Of a DNA stretch of 6,718 nt, positions 1 to 6,718 are shown piece by piece. This DNA comes from Bacteroidales bacterium. Lineage in GTDB: Bacteria; Bacteroidota; Bacteroidia; Bacteroidales; UBA10428. The position numbers were made by a program, and so were the translations under genes. The notes beneath the pieces are model-generated. The model did not search any database. It saw only the letters and a program-made list of their open reading frames with translations, and was not told where the DNA came from. The stretch covers positions 1-6,718 of the forward strand of contig JAFGOZ010000063.1 of the NCBI GenBank assembly GCA_016926235.1, in the 5' to 3' direction. The stretch's first letter is position 1; each line of letters opens with the position of its first letter.

Positions 1-3000
1 ACCAAGCTCAGCCTGGAGTACCAAAATGAAAAGATCGTTAACGTGCTTCGCCATATTGAAGACAAAAGCGAATTCCGCTTCTTTTATAACGAAGAGGTCA
101 ATGTAAATGCCACGGTTTCCATTGATGTAACCAATGCCCCGATTCAAACCGTAATGGATGAGATCTTTCGGGATAAAAACGTGAACTATGAGATTGTTGG
201 ACGACAAGTTATTTTGAGATCCGGCAATTTTCAAACCTCAAACCAACAACGAACAGTTTCAGGGCAAGTGACCGATACCGGAGGCATGCCCATGCCTGGC
301 GTAACGGTGGTGATTAAAGGAACCAGTATCGGAACAATAACAGACTCAGATGGAAAATATACACTCACTCAAGTTCCGCCAGATGCGGTGCTGGTGTTTT
401 CGTTTGTGGGGATGCAAACACAGGAAGTACCTGTAAATAACCAGTCGACCATTATTGCGATTATGGTGGAGGAAACCATTGGGATTGAGGAAGTGGTGGC
501 TATTGGGTATGGTTCGGTGAAAAAAAGTGACTTAACAGGTTCTGTTGGATCAATAAAATCAGAAGAATTAAATTCGACTCCTGCTCTTCGATTGGACCAG
601 GCAATAAAAGGTAAAATTGCAGGATTGCAGGCTATACCAACTTCTTCAAACCCGGGAGCAGAAACTTCAATACGGATTAGAGGAAGTAACTCAATTTCTG
701 CTAATAATGAACCGCTGTATGTTGTTGACGGCTATATCGGCGGCTTTAGTTTAAATGACATTAACATGGATGATATTGCGTCAATAGAAGTATTGAAGGA
801 TGCTTCTGCAACCGCGATTTATGGATCAAGGGGTTCAAACGGGGTTATATTAATCACCACAAAAAGAGGAAAAGAAGGGAAAGCAAAAATTACTTATGAT
901 TCCTATGTTTCTTTCCAGTCTCCTTCCAAGTATATCCCAGTAATGAATGCAAGTGAATTTGCAGCATTTCAGAATGAAGTCAAGGGGTCAGAAATGTATC
1001 CAAATCCATCTTCTTTCGGAGAAGGTACGAATTGGGCAAAGGAAGTGTACCGTGAAAATGTACCAATGACCAGCCATACACTATCTTTGTCCGGGGGTGA
1101 CACCAAGAATAAATATTTTATCTCCGGAAATTATTTTGATCAGGAAGGAATTTCAATTAATAGTGGCCTAAAGCGTTATCATTTTAGAATAAATACCGAT
1201 CATCAGATTTCCGATAAGCTGAAAGTAGGAAATTCCCTGATTGTTAGTAGAAGAAAGTATAAGCCTGGTTCATTTGGAACTGGAATAACAAATATTTTAG
1301 GATGGGACCCAACATTACCTGTTTACGATACAAACGGCAATTATACAACACAATATCAATTAGCGGAAATTAGTGAGGACAATCCGGTTGCTCTGGCTGT
1401 ATTACCCATAGATAATACCACAACCAATAAACTTTTAGGGACCGTTTATGGTGAATATGAAATCATTGAAGGATTAACCTATAAGTTGAATTTCGGGGCA
1501 AATCTTCAAAATGGCACACGGGAAAGGTATGCCCCCTCAACTTTATATACTCAAATTGTTTATCAAGGCACGGCAACCATTAATAACAACGAAACTTTGG
1601 ATGTGATTCTGGAAAACACGTTGAACTATTCAAATGTTTTTGGGAAACACAGCATTAATGGATTAATTGGTTATACCCGGCAAACCATTGAAACAAAATC
1701 GAGTATGGTTCAGGCCAGGGGCTTTGTATCTGATGCCTTTACGTTTAATAATTTAGCGGCAGCAGCGGAAAGGCCTGATGCCAATTCAAATTTAACGGAA
1801 AGTGGATTGGAATCCTTTATATTCAGGGCCAACTACGGATTTGCTAACAAATATCTTTTTACTGCATCTGCAAGATTGGATGGAGCATCGGTATTTGCTG
1901 CAAATAATAAGTGGGGACTTTTCCCTTCTGCAGCAATTGCATGGAAAGCTGGGCAAGAAGAGTTTATTAAAAACCTTCACTTTTTTGATAACCTAAAAGT
2001 AAGGGCCAGTTATGGGCAACTAGGAAATCCGGGTCTTAACCCTGGGGCATCGTTAACCAAATTAGCACCGGGAGGCAATAATTATATACTAGGTGCAGAT
2101 CAGCATCTGGTATCTGGAATTGCTGCTAATTACTTGGGAAATCCTGATCTTAAATGGGAAAGTACAACTCAATTTGATCTTGGAATTGATGCTTCATTTT
2201 TTAATAATCGTCTTCAGGTAATCGCAGATTACTATGACAAAACTACGAAGGATTTGCTTGTTGACGTCCCACTTTTATGGCTAACCAGTTTCGAGTCTGT
2301 GTTAACGAACTTTGGAACGGTTTCCAATAAGGGAATTGAATTTTCGCTGACATCGGTTAATATTGATCGGAATGATTTTAAGTGGGAAACTACTTTTAAC
2401 ATTTCAACAAATAAAAATAAAGTAGTCAGCATTATTGCTCCTGAAGGATCTATACTTAACAATGCATTTACCTGGAGTGGAGCCTCTGGTATAATTCAGG
2501 AAGGTGAGCCCATCGGAACTTTTTATGGTTTGGAACAGGATGGAATCTGGAATACCCAGGAAGAAATTGATGCATCGGGCTTAAGTGGTTTTGCTGTTTT
2601 CCCCGGAGGTAAACGTTTTAAAGATGTTGATGGTGACAAAGTTATTAGCGAAACCATGGACCGTAAGATTATTGGTCATGCCGACCCTGATTTTTTTGGT
2701 GGACTTAGCAACAAGGTATCATACAAAGCTTTCGATTTATATGTGTATTTCTCTTTCGTGTATGGCAACGAAATTTACAATGAATCAGGACGTTTACTGG
2801 AACAAGCTCTGGATAACAACGTTTACCAGAAATTTGTAAACCGATGGACACCTGATAATACCACTACAAATATTCCATCGGTCGATGGATTTACCAGACC
2901 GATGAATGTTTCAAATTCGGGTTTTGTTGAAGATGGATCCTTTTTAAGATTACAGGATATCCGTTTATCGTACAATATTCCGGTTGAAAAAATAAGTTGG

Positions 3001-3171
3001 TTGCGGTCAGCCCAAGTATACGTTGCCGGAAATAATTTATTGTTGTTTGACAGCTACAGTGGCTATGACCCTGAAATCAGTAGGGGAACTGATAATACCA
3101 AAAGAGGATACGATCATTCTCAGGATCCATCGTTAAAATCCTATACCGTTGGAGTAAAACTTGATTTTTAA
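1..3171 (+). CDS. SusC-like TonB-dependent outer-membrane transporter with STN domain (5' end cut by window)
   Basis: This is an outer-membrane beta-barrel that imports glycans with TonB/ExbBD energy, working with the SusD lipoprotein encoded next. The frame is open from base 1, so the GTG at 43 is not the start; the signal peptide lies upstream. Numbering codons from base 1 (1056 visible residues), residues ~1-74 are an STN domain (ending NYEIVGRQVILR). Residues ~84-157 are a carboxypeptidase-regulatory-like beta-sandwich (VSGQVTD, PGVTVVIKGT, GTITDSDGKYTL). Residues 163-171 (EEVVAIGYG) are the conserved SusC segment before the plug. The plug follows at ~175-290 (IRIRGSNS, PLYVVDG, SIEVLKDASATAIYGSRGSN, ITTKRG). 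The rest is barrel, ending in the aromatic F1056 typical of outer-membrane proteins. An acidic DVDGDK loop at 875-880 matches a common SusC motif. STN domains in this family contact a FecR-type anti-sigma factor, so sigma/anti-sigma control is inferred. The substrate cannot be told from the sequence. Confidence 0.96.
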   Translation, partial: TKLSLEYQNEKIVNVLRHIEDKSEFRFFYNEEVNVNATVSIDVTNAPIQTVMDEIFRDKNVNYEIVGRQVILRSGNFQTSNQQRTVSGQVTDTGGMPMPGVTVVIKGTSIGTITDSDGKYTLTQVPPDAVLVFSFVGMQTQEVPVNNQSTIIAIMVEETIGIEEVVAIGYGSVKKSDLTGSVGSIKSEELNSTPALRLDQAIKGKIAGLQAIPTSSNPGAETSIRIRGSNSISANNEPLYVVDGYIGGFSLNDINMDDIASIEVLKDASATAIYGSRGSNGVILITTKRGKEGKAKITYDSYVSFQSPSKYIPVMNASEFAAFQNEVKGSEMYPNPSSFGEGTNWAKEVYRENVPMTSHTLSLSGGDTKNKYFISGNYFDQEGISINSGLKRYHFRINTDHQISDKLKVGNSLIVSRRKYKPGSFGTGITNILGWDPTLPVYDTNGNYTTQYQLAEISEDNPVALAVLPIDNTTTNKLLGTVYGEYEIIEGLTYKLNFGANLQNGTRERYAPSTLYTQIVYQGTATINNNETLDVILENTLNYSNVFGKHSINGLIGYTRQTIETKSSMVQARGFVSDAFTFNNLAAAAERPDANSNLTESGLESFIFRANYGFANKYLFTASARLDGASVFAANNKWGLFPSAAIAWKAGQEEFIKNLHFFDNLKVRASYGQLGNPGLNPGASLTKLAPGGNNYILGADQHLVSGIAANYLGNPDLKWESTTQFDLGIDASFFNNRLQVIADYYDKTTKDLLVDVPLLWLTSFESVLTNFGTVSNKGIEFSLTSVNIDRNDFKWETTFNISTNKNKVVSIIAPEGSILNNAFTWSGASGIIQEGEPIGTFYGLEQDGIWNTQEEIDASGLSGFAVFPGGKRFKDVDGDKVISETMDRKIIGHADPDFFGGLSNKVSYKAFDLYVYFSFVYGNEIYNESGRLLEQALDNNVYQKFVNRWTPDNTTTNIPSVDGFTRPMNVSNSGFVEDGSFLRLQDIRLSYNIPVEKISWLRSAQVYVAGNNLLLFDSYSGYDPEISRGTDNTKRGYDHSQDPSLKSYTVGVKLDF

Positions 3172-3189
3172 AATTTTAAATTATTGATC

Positions 3190-4698
3190 ATGAGACATTC
3201 ACTTAAAATAGTAATTCTTACTAGTTTACTAACTAGCATTATATTTACTTCCTGCAAAGATATACTCACAGAAGATCCTCAGAGTTTTTTATCTCCCGAG
3301 AATTTTCCGAAAACAGAAAAAGATGCGATAGCTGCAACGACTGCTGCTTACTCTAAATTATTCTCCAGTCCAAGAGAATTTTATGTTTCGTTTATCCCCA
3401 GCGATTTTACATTCCAGGGGTTTCACAACAAACGGCCATTAACCTATTTTCTTGGACTCAACGGGTTTAATGATGATAGTAATTCATTGTGGCGGGAAGC
3501 TTATGGAGGCATTTCGAGATGTAATACGGCCATTGACTATATCCCCTTAATTGAAGATATGGATGAAACGCTTCAAAACAGATTGGTGGCGGAAGCTAAA
3601 GCATTGCGTGGCTATTATTATTTTGGGCTTGTTCGTAAATATGGAGACGTACCTATTGTTGATAAAGTACTTGACGGAGCAGGGGCTCTTGAAGGTATCA
3701 TCCGTAAACCTGTAAATGAAGTTTATGCGCTTATCGAAAAAGATTTAACAGAGGCGATCTCTGACTTACCCGATTCATATAGTGACTCAGAAAAAGGCAG
3801 AGTAACAAAATGGGCCGCTGCAGGAATTCTGGCAACAACCTATCTGACAGAGAAAAAGTGGGCATTGGCTATTAAACAATGTGATGCAATCATTAATTCA
3901 GGGAAATTTGGTCTTATTGCTGATTATAACAAATTGTTTGGATGGCAAAATGAGCATCAATTATTCCCTGACAAAGACGGGGTGTTGGTAAATGAAAATA
4001 TTTGGGATATTCAATTTACTTTTGATGAAAGAGGCAGTACTGTTACCCAACAAACCGGGTCACGTGATAAAAGAGTTGGAGGTGATACACATTTTTACGG
4101 AGGCTATGAAAATATGATGCCCCTCCCTGAATTTGGGGATTGGTTTGAACCTGGGGATAAGAGAAAGGCAATCAGTTTCGTAGAAAGTATTGATGTTGGT
4201 GAACCAAACGGTGTGATTGTACTCAAATCTCCCACAACTCCGGGAGCCGGTCCTATAAGCGGCAAATACCAAAATGCGAATTCTGGTGTTCTTCCACTTC
4301 CTGGGAATAGTGCAAACAATCAATATGTTGTCCGGTATGCAGATGTTCTATTAATGCGGGCAGAGGCTGAAAATGAATTAAACGGACCTGCAAATGCATT
4401 CCAATTTATTAACCTTGTTCGTGAACGTGCAGGAATAACACCTCTTTCAGGTTTAAGTAAGGAGGAATTTACGACGGCTATCAGAAAAGAAAGAGCGACT
4501 GAGTTAAGTTTTGAAGGGCATCGCAGATATGATTTGCTCCGTTGGGGAATCTTTGTTGAAGCTATACGGAATTCAACTTCCCCAATTTTACAAATACCTA
4601 GAGAGAATATCCTGGATTATAACGTGCTTTTACCTGTTCCTAATAATGAAATTGCTGCATCAAACGGCAGTTTAGTTCAGAATCCGGGTTATAATTAA
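3190..4698 (+). CDS. SusD/RagB-like glycan-binding surface lipoprotein
   Basis: This is the lipoprotein partner of the upstream SusC; it binds glycan at the cell surface and acts as a lid on the transporter. I chose the ATG at 3190 (502 aa), which leaves 18 nt after the susC stop. An in-frame TTG at 3184 is a less likely start. Residues 1-22 are a lipoprotein signal with lipobox FTSC and Cys22 as the lipidated residue. The K-D that follows fits the charged surface-export signal seen in Bacteroidota. The N-terminal SusD-like domain (~23-200) shows the family hallmark AEAKALRGYYYFGLVRKYGD at 134-153. The C-terminal RagB/SusD domain shows VVRYADVLLMRAEAENEL (380-397), INLVRERAG, and LSFEGHRRYDLLRWG (439-453). 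The protein ends in QNPGYN, a usual SusD terminus. Length is normal and there are no disruptions. A probable terminator follows directly, so the transcript likely ends here. The ligand is unknown. Confidence 0.96.
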   Translation: MRHSLKIVILTSLLTSIIFTSCKDILTEDPQSFLSPENFPKTEKDAIAATTAAYSKLFSSPREFYVSFIPSDFTFQGFHNKRPLTYFLGLNGFNDDSNSLWREAYGGISRCNTAIDYIPLIEDMDETLQNRLVAEAKALRGYYYFGLVRKYGDVPIVDKVLDGAGALEGIIRKPVNEVYALIEKDLTEAISDLPDSYSDSEKGRVTKWAAAGILATTYLTEKKWALAIKQCDAIINSGKFGLIADYNKLFGWQNEHQLFPDKDGVLVNENIWDIQFTFDERGSTVTQQTGSRDKRVGGDTHFYGGYENMMPLPEFGDWFEPGDKRKAISFVESIDVGEPNGVIVLKSPTTPGAGPISGKYQNANSGVLPLPGNSANNQYVVRYADVLLMRAEAENELNGPANAFQFINLVRERAGITPLSGLSKEEFTTAIRKERATELSFEGHRRYDLLRWGIFVEAIRNSTSPILQIPRENILDYNVLLPVPNNEIAASNGSLVQNPGYN

Positions 4699-4709
4699 TC
4701 TTTCTATAT

Positions 4710-4756
4710 GAAACATGGATCGGAGTTCAAGCGACCTTGATCCATGTTTCCTTTTT
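4710..4756 (+). terminator. Probable intrinsic terminator after susD
   Basis: A perfect 12-bp inverted repeat, gaaacatggatc (4710-4721) and gatccatgtttc (4739-4750), encloses a 17-nt loop and is followed by cttttt (4751-4756). It starts 11 nt after the susD stop codon. A hairpin plus T-run in this position is typical of Rho-independent termination. The stem is only moderately GC-rich and the T-run is short, so partial read-through is possible. A short alternative hairpin (tcaag/cttga, 4727-4740) overlaps it but is weaker. Confidence 0.75.
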
Positions 4757-4860
4757 GCAATTCGGGAAGCAATGGCCCGGGAACTGCGGATTTGAAATGT
4801 CAATATCAGAGTTCAATCCCAACAAATGAAAATCTATACCAGATTCGGATATACCAACGC

Positions 4861-5181
4861 AATTTTGCTGTTGAGCATGTCTTGTTTTTTATCGTAACTT
4901 ATACACAAACTAAAAAAACGCAGCGGATAATCCAATTGGGCCATGAACCAAGGCGACTGAAAGCCTATATAGATAGGCATTCTTGGATCAGGGAACAACA
5001 GTTTTGTATATTCTCCGGATGGAACGAAATTATTTATCATTTACCATGCTTATACCTACCTGGATAAACCCAGTGGTAAACGGACGATGTATATTGACCG
5101 GGTACATTTTAGGGATGGGGAAATGATATTGATGGTCTAACCAAGAGTTCCCAACCTCATCCAAGTGTAATAAAAAGGTAA
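4861..5181 (+). pseudogene. Decayed glycoside hydrolase family 43-type gene (C-terminal part of catalytic domain)
   Basis: No single frame is open here, but consecutive frames give ordered pieces of a GH43-type five-bladed propeller enzyme. From 4920: AADNPIGP, then TGA at 4944 where the family normally has Trp (GPW), then TKATES. After a shift: AYIDRHSWIR (4963-4992). After another shift: SGNNSFVYSPDGTKLFIIYH (4988-5047), continuing AYTYLDKPSGKRTMYIDRV to GEM near 5125. After a last shift: IDGLTKSSQPHPS (5128-5166), with a stop at 5179-5181. The family pattern is (A/S)xxPxGPW, GxGHNSFxxSPDGKExxIxYHA, GxRxxxIDRxxF and DGPTxTPQPxPS, in this order. Upstream, EHVLFF-IVTYT (4873-4902) may be the shortened blade EGPxxLxxNGxYYxTYS. 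Nothing N-terminal to that is convincing; 4757-4860 shows no feature I can support. GH43 enzymes include arabinofuranosidases, xylosidases and galactan hydrolases; the lost specificity cannot be told. Assignment comes from motif memory, not a search. Confidence 0.8.
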
Positions 5182-5194
5182 AATTAATTTATAT

Positions 5195-6604
5195 ATGAAT
5201 ACAATAAGACAAATTATTCTGATAATGGCAATCCAGAATTTTGGATTCGTATCTGTAGCTCAGACAGCTAGTAAAACAACAAAAGGCAAGCCTAATATAT
5301 TGATCCTTTTGGCAGATGATTTAGGTTATGGCGATGTTGGTTTCCATAGAAGTGATATACAAACCCCCAATATTGACAAATTAGCTGATGAAGGTATAAA
5401 ATTGGAACAGTTTTACTCCTGCTCGATGTGTTCTCCTACCCGTGCAGGTTTAATGACCGGCCGCTATCCGATTCGGTTTGGACTGATGCGTTCGGTAATT
5501 CCTCCATATCGCGAATTCGGGCTTTCAACCGATGAAGAAACAGTGGCAGACATGCTTGGAAAGGCTGGCTATAATTATCGAGGAATTGTTGGGAAGTGGC
5601 ACCTTGGGCATCGCCTTCAACAGTGGTTGCCAACAAACCGAGGGTTTACCTATTTTGAAGGCTGTCATAACGGAGCAATCGACTATTTTGACCGGTCCAG
5701 GGACGGAGCTCTCGACTGGCATATTAACGATCAACCTTCACAGAAAGGAGGTTACACGACAGATATAATTGGCGAGGCCGCAGTTGAATTTATTGAGTCG
5801 GTGCCAAAAGAAGAACCGTTTTTTTTGTATGTCCCATTTACCGCACCACATTCTCCGTTTCAGGCAAAGCAGGAAGATATGGAAAAGTATCCCAAGAGAG
5901 AGGGGGTAAAAAGGACTTATGCCGGGATGGTGGACTGTCTGGATCAGAACATTGGAAAAATATTAAACACAATTAAAGAAAGGGGACAATTGGATAATAC
6001 GTTCATCTTGTTTTTTAGCGACAACGGTGGAGTGCTTAGAGTTTCCAGCAACGGTGAGCAGAGAGGAGAAAAACTTACGCCCTACCAGGGTGGAATTCGT
6101 GTAGTAGCAGCAGCACGCTGGCCAGCTGGCGGTATCTCCGGTGGAAAAGTGAGCGAAGAGCGTATGGGGTATATTGATGTATTTCCTACTCTTATGGCAG
6201 TAGCAGGATACAATGAGAATCACAAAAATAATCTGGATGGAATAAATATACTGGGAGCCATAAAGGGAGAAAGATTAAGCGACAGAGCATGGTTTACATA
6301 TGAAGATCAAGGAGATGAAAAGATTGAGAAAATAGCGATTAATACGGATCGCTGGAAACTTGTAGTACACCGAAGTGCCCCGGATTCTGATAAGAATTCC
6401 TGGATAAATGAATTGTTCCAAATTGCCGATGACCCAAAGGAAGAAACTGATTTGGCAGCTCAAAATAAATCGGAACTGGAGGAATTATTGAAGGAACTTA
6501 ATTCCTTTTACGATTTAAAGTCAGAACATCAAATACCGAGATATTCGGTGAAGGATAATTACACCGAGCCAGTTTTAATCCCTAATTGGCAACCTACAAA
6601 ATAA
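5195..6604 (+). CDS. Secreted family S1 sulfatase (arylsulfatase type)
   Basis: This enzyme hydrolyses sulfate esters, here most likely on a glycan handled by the adjacent Sus system. It has 469 aa, normal for the alkaline-phosphatase-fold sulfatases. Residues 1-22 form a signal peptide with likely cleavage in SVA|QT, so it is exported. Active-site elements visible in order: D41-D42 in LLADDLGYGD (calcium ligands); C79 in CSPTRAGLMTGR, the site converted to formylglycine; K134 and H136 in GKWHLG; H219 in APHSPF; D276-N277 in FSDNGG; and K293 in RGEKLTPYQGG. All expected catalytic and metal residues are present, so it should be active if matured. Cys-type maturation in anaerobes needs an anSME radical-SAM enzyme encoded elsewhere. 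The usual GGxRVP reads GGIRVV here. The ATG at 5195 sits 13 nt after the GH43 remnant's last stop, with only AT-rich sequence and no Shine-Dalgarno before it, as usual in Bacteroidota. Which S1 subfamily and which sulfated sugar are not resolved. Confidence 0.95.
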   Translation: MNTIRQIILIMAIQNFGFVSVAQTASKTTKGKPNILILLADDLGYGDVGFHRSDIQTPNIDKLADEGIKLEQFYSCSMCSPTRAGLMTGRYPIRFGLMRSVIPPYREFGLSTDEETVADMLGKAGYNYRGIVGKWHLGHRLQQWLPTNRGFTYFEGCHNGAIDYFDRSRDGALDWHINDQPSQKGGYTTDIIGEAAVEFIESVPKEEPFFLYVPFTAPHSPFQAKQEDMEKYPKREGVKRTYAGMVDCLDQNIGKILNTIKERGQLDNTFILFFSDNGGVLRVSSNGEQRGEKLTPYQGGIRVVAAARWPAGGISGGKVSEERMGYIDVFPTLMAVAGYNENHKNNLDGINILGAIKGERLSDRAWFTYEDQGDEKIEKIAINTDRWKLVVHRSAPDSDKNSWINELFQIADDPKEETDLAAQNKSELEELLKELNSFYDLKSEHQIPRYSVKDNYTEPVLIPNWQPTK

Positions 6605-6607
6605 GGT

Positions 6608-6687
6608 GCGGCGTTACTGTAAAATGAGATTCCATCGCTGAATTCATCAGTTAGAGAAAATCTTTCACTTTTTGAATGATTAACCAT
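6608..6687 (-). pseudogene. Possible fragment of GH43 C-terminal beta-sandwich domain (inverted)
   Basis: Reading the minus strand down from an ATG at 6687 gives MVNHSKSERFSLTDEFSDG, then ISFYSNAAP, before the frame runs antisense into the 3' end of the sulfatase gene. The phrase xFSLxDEFSxxxLGLQWxFY is how the beta-sandwich domain after many GH43 catalytic domains begins, and the piece here resembles it with an internal loss between DEFSDG and SFYSNAAP. The match covers only about 25 residues and upstream frames hold stops, so this is a tentative call from pattern memory. If right, it is a relic with no function. Confidence 0.3.
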
Positions 6688-6718
6688 TATAAACGCATAT
6701 CACCCAGAAATACACTAA

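Noticed and set aside
43..45. GTG as the start codon of the SusC gene
   Set aside because: The frame is open back to base 1, and the residues before it (LEYQNEKIVN) belong to the STN domain. No signal peptide follows the GTG, so the real start lies outside the window.
3184..3186. TTG start for the SusD gene
   Set aside because: The ATG two codons later gives a normal lipoprotein signal peptide and needs no rare start codon.
5103..5110. tacatttt as a -7 promoter box for the sulfatase
   Set aside because: It lacks the final G of TAnnTTTG and has no TTTG at the right distance upstream. It also falls within the GH43 relic reading, so it is likely chance.
5436..5768. Overlapping open frames on both strands inside the sulfatase gene
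   Set aside because: They are shadows of a clear, motif-complete sulfatase frame and show no protein-family features. The same holds for similar frames inside the susC and susD genes.
6638..6650. ctga/tcag hairpin as a terminator after the sulfatase
   Set aside because: The stem is only 4 bp and is not followed by a T-run.
6676..6718. ATG-started open frame running off the right edge (MINHYKRISPRNTL)
   Set aside because: Only 14 codons are visible, with no recognisable family and no start signal. The minus-strand reading of part of the same bases is more suggestive.

Overview
The window looks like part of a polysaccharide utilization locus (PUL) from a Bacteroidota bacterium. The evidence is a tandem SusC/SusD pair, a SusD lipoprotein signal, the near absence of Shine-Dalgarno sites, and AT-rich gaps between genes. 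A sulfatase in a Sus-type locus suggests growth on a sulfated glycan, as in many marine or gut Bacteroidota. The genus cannot be read from the sequence. Every intact gene is on the + strand.

Layout: (1) Bases 1-3171 encode a SusC-like TonB-dependent transporter. It is cut by the left edge and carries an N-terminal STN signalling domain, which points to control by an ECF sigma/FecR anti-sigma pair outside the window. (2) Bases 3190-4698 encode the partner SusD-like surface lipoprotein, 18 nt downstream and surely co-transcribed. (3) A 12-bp perfect inverted repeat followed by a T-run (4710-4756) is a probable intrinsic terminator that closes the susCD transcript. (4) About 4861-5181 is not a working gene. 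It is the decayed remnant of a glycoside hydrolase of GH43 type, readable only by moving between three frames and passing stop codons. (5) Bases 5195-6604 encode an intact secreted S1-family sulfatase with the formylglycine motif CSPTR. (6) Bases 6605-6718 hold no intact gene, but the minus strand there carries a short peptide that resembles the start of the C-terminal beta-sandwich domain of GH43 enzymes.

How the parts work together: SusD captures the oligosaccharide at the cell surface and closes over SusC, which imports it using TonB energy. The sulfatase removes sulfate esters, probably in the periplasm or at the surface. The GH43 enzyme that once sat between susD and the sulfatase has been lost.

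I found no new type of system. The main result is the GH43 pseudogene, which simple ORF finding misses. A more speculative result is that a second, inverted GH43 scrap lies on the far side of the sulfatase, which may point to a rearrangement at this spot.
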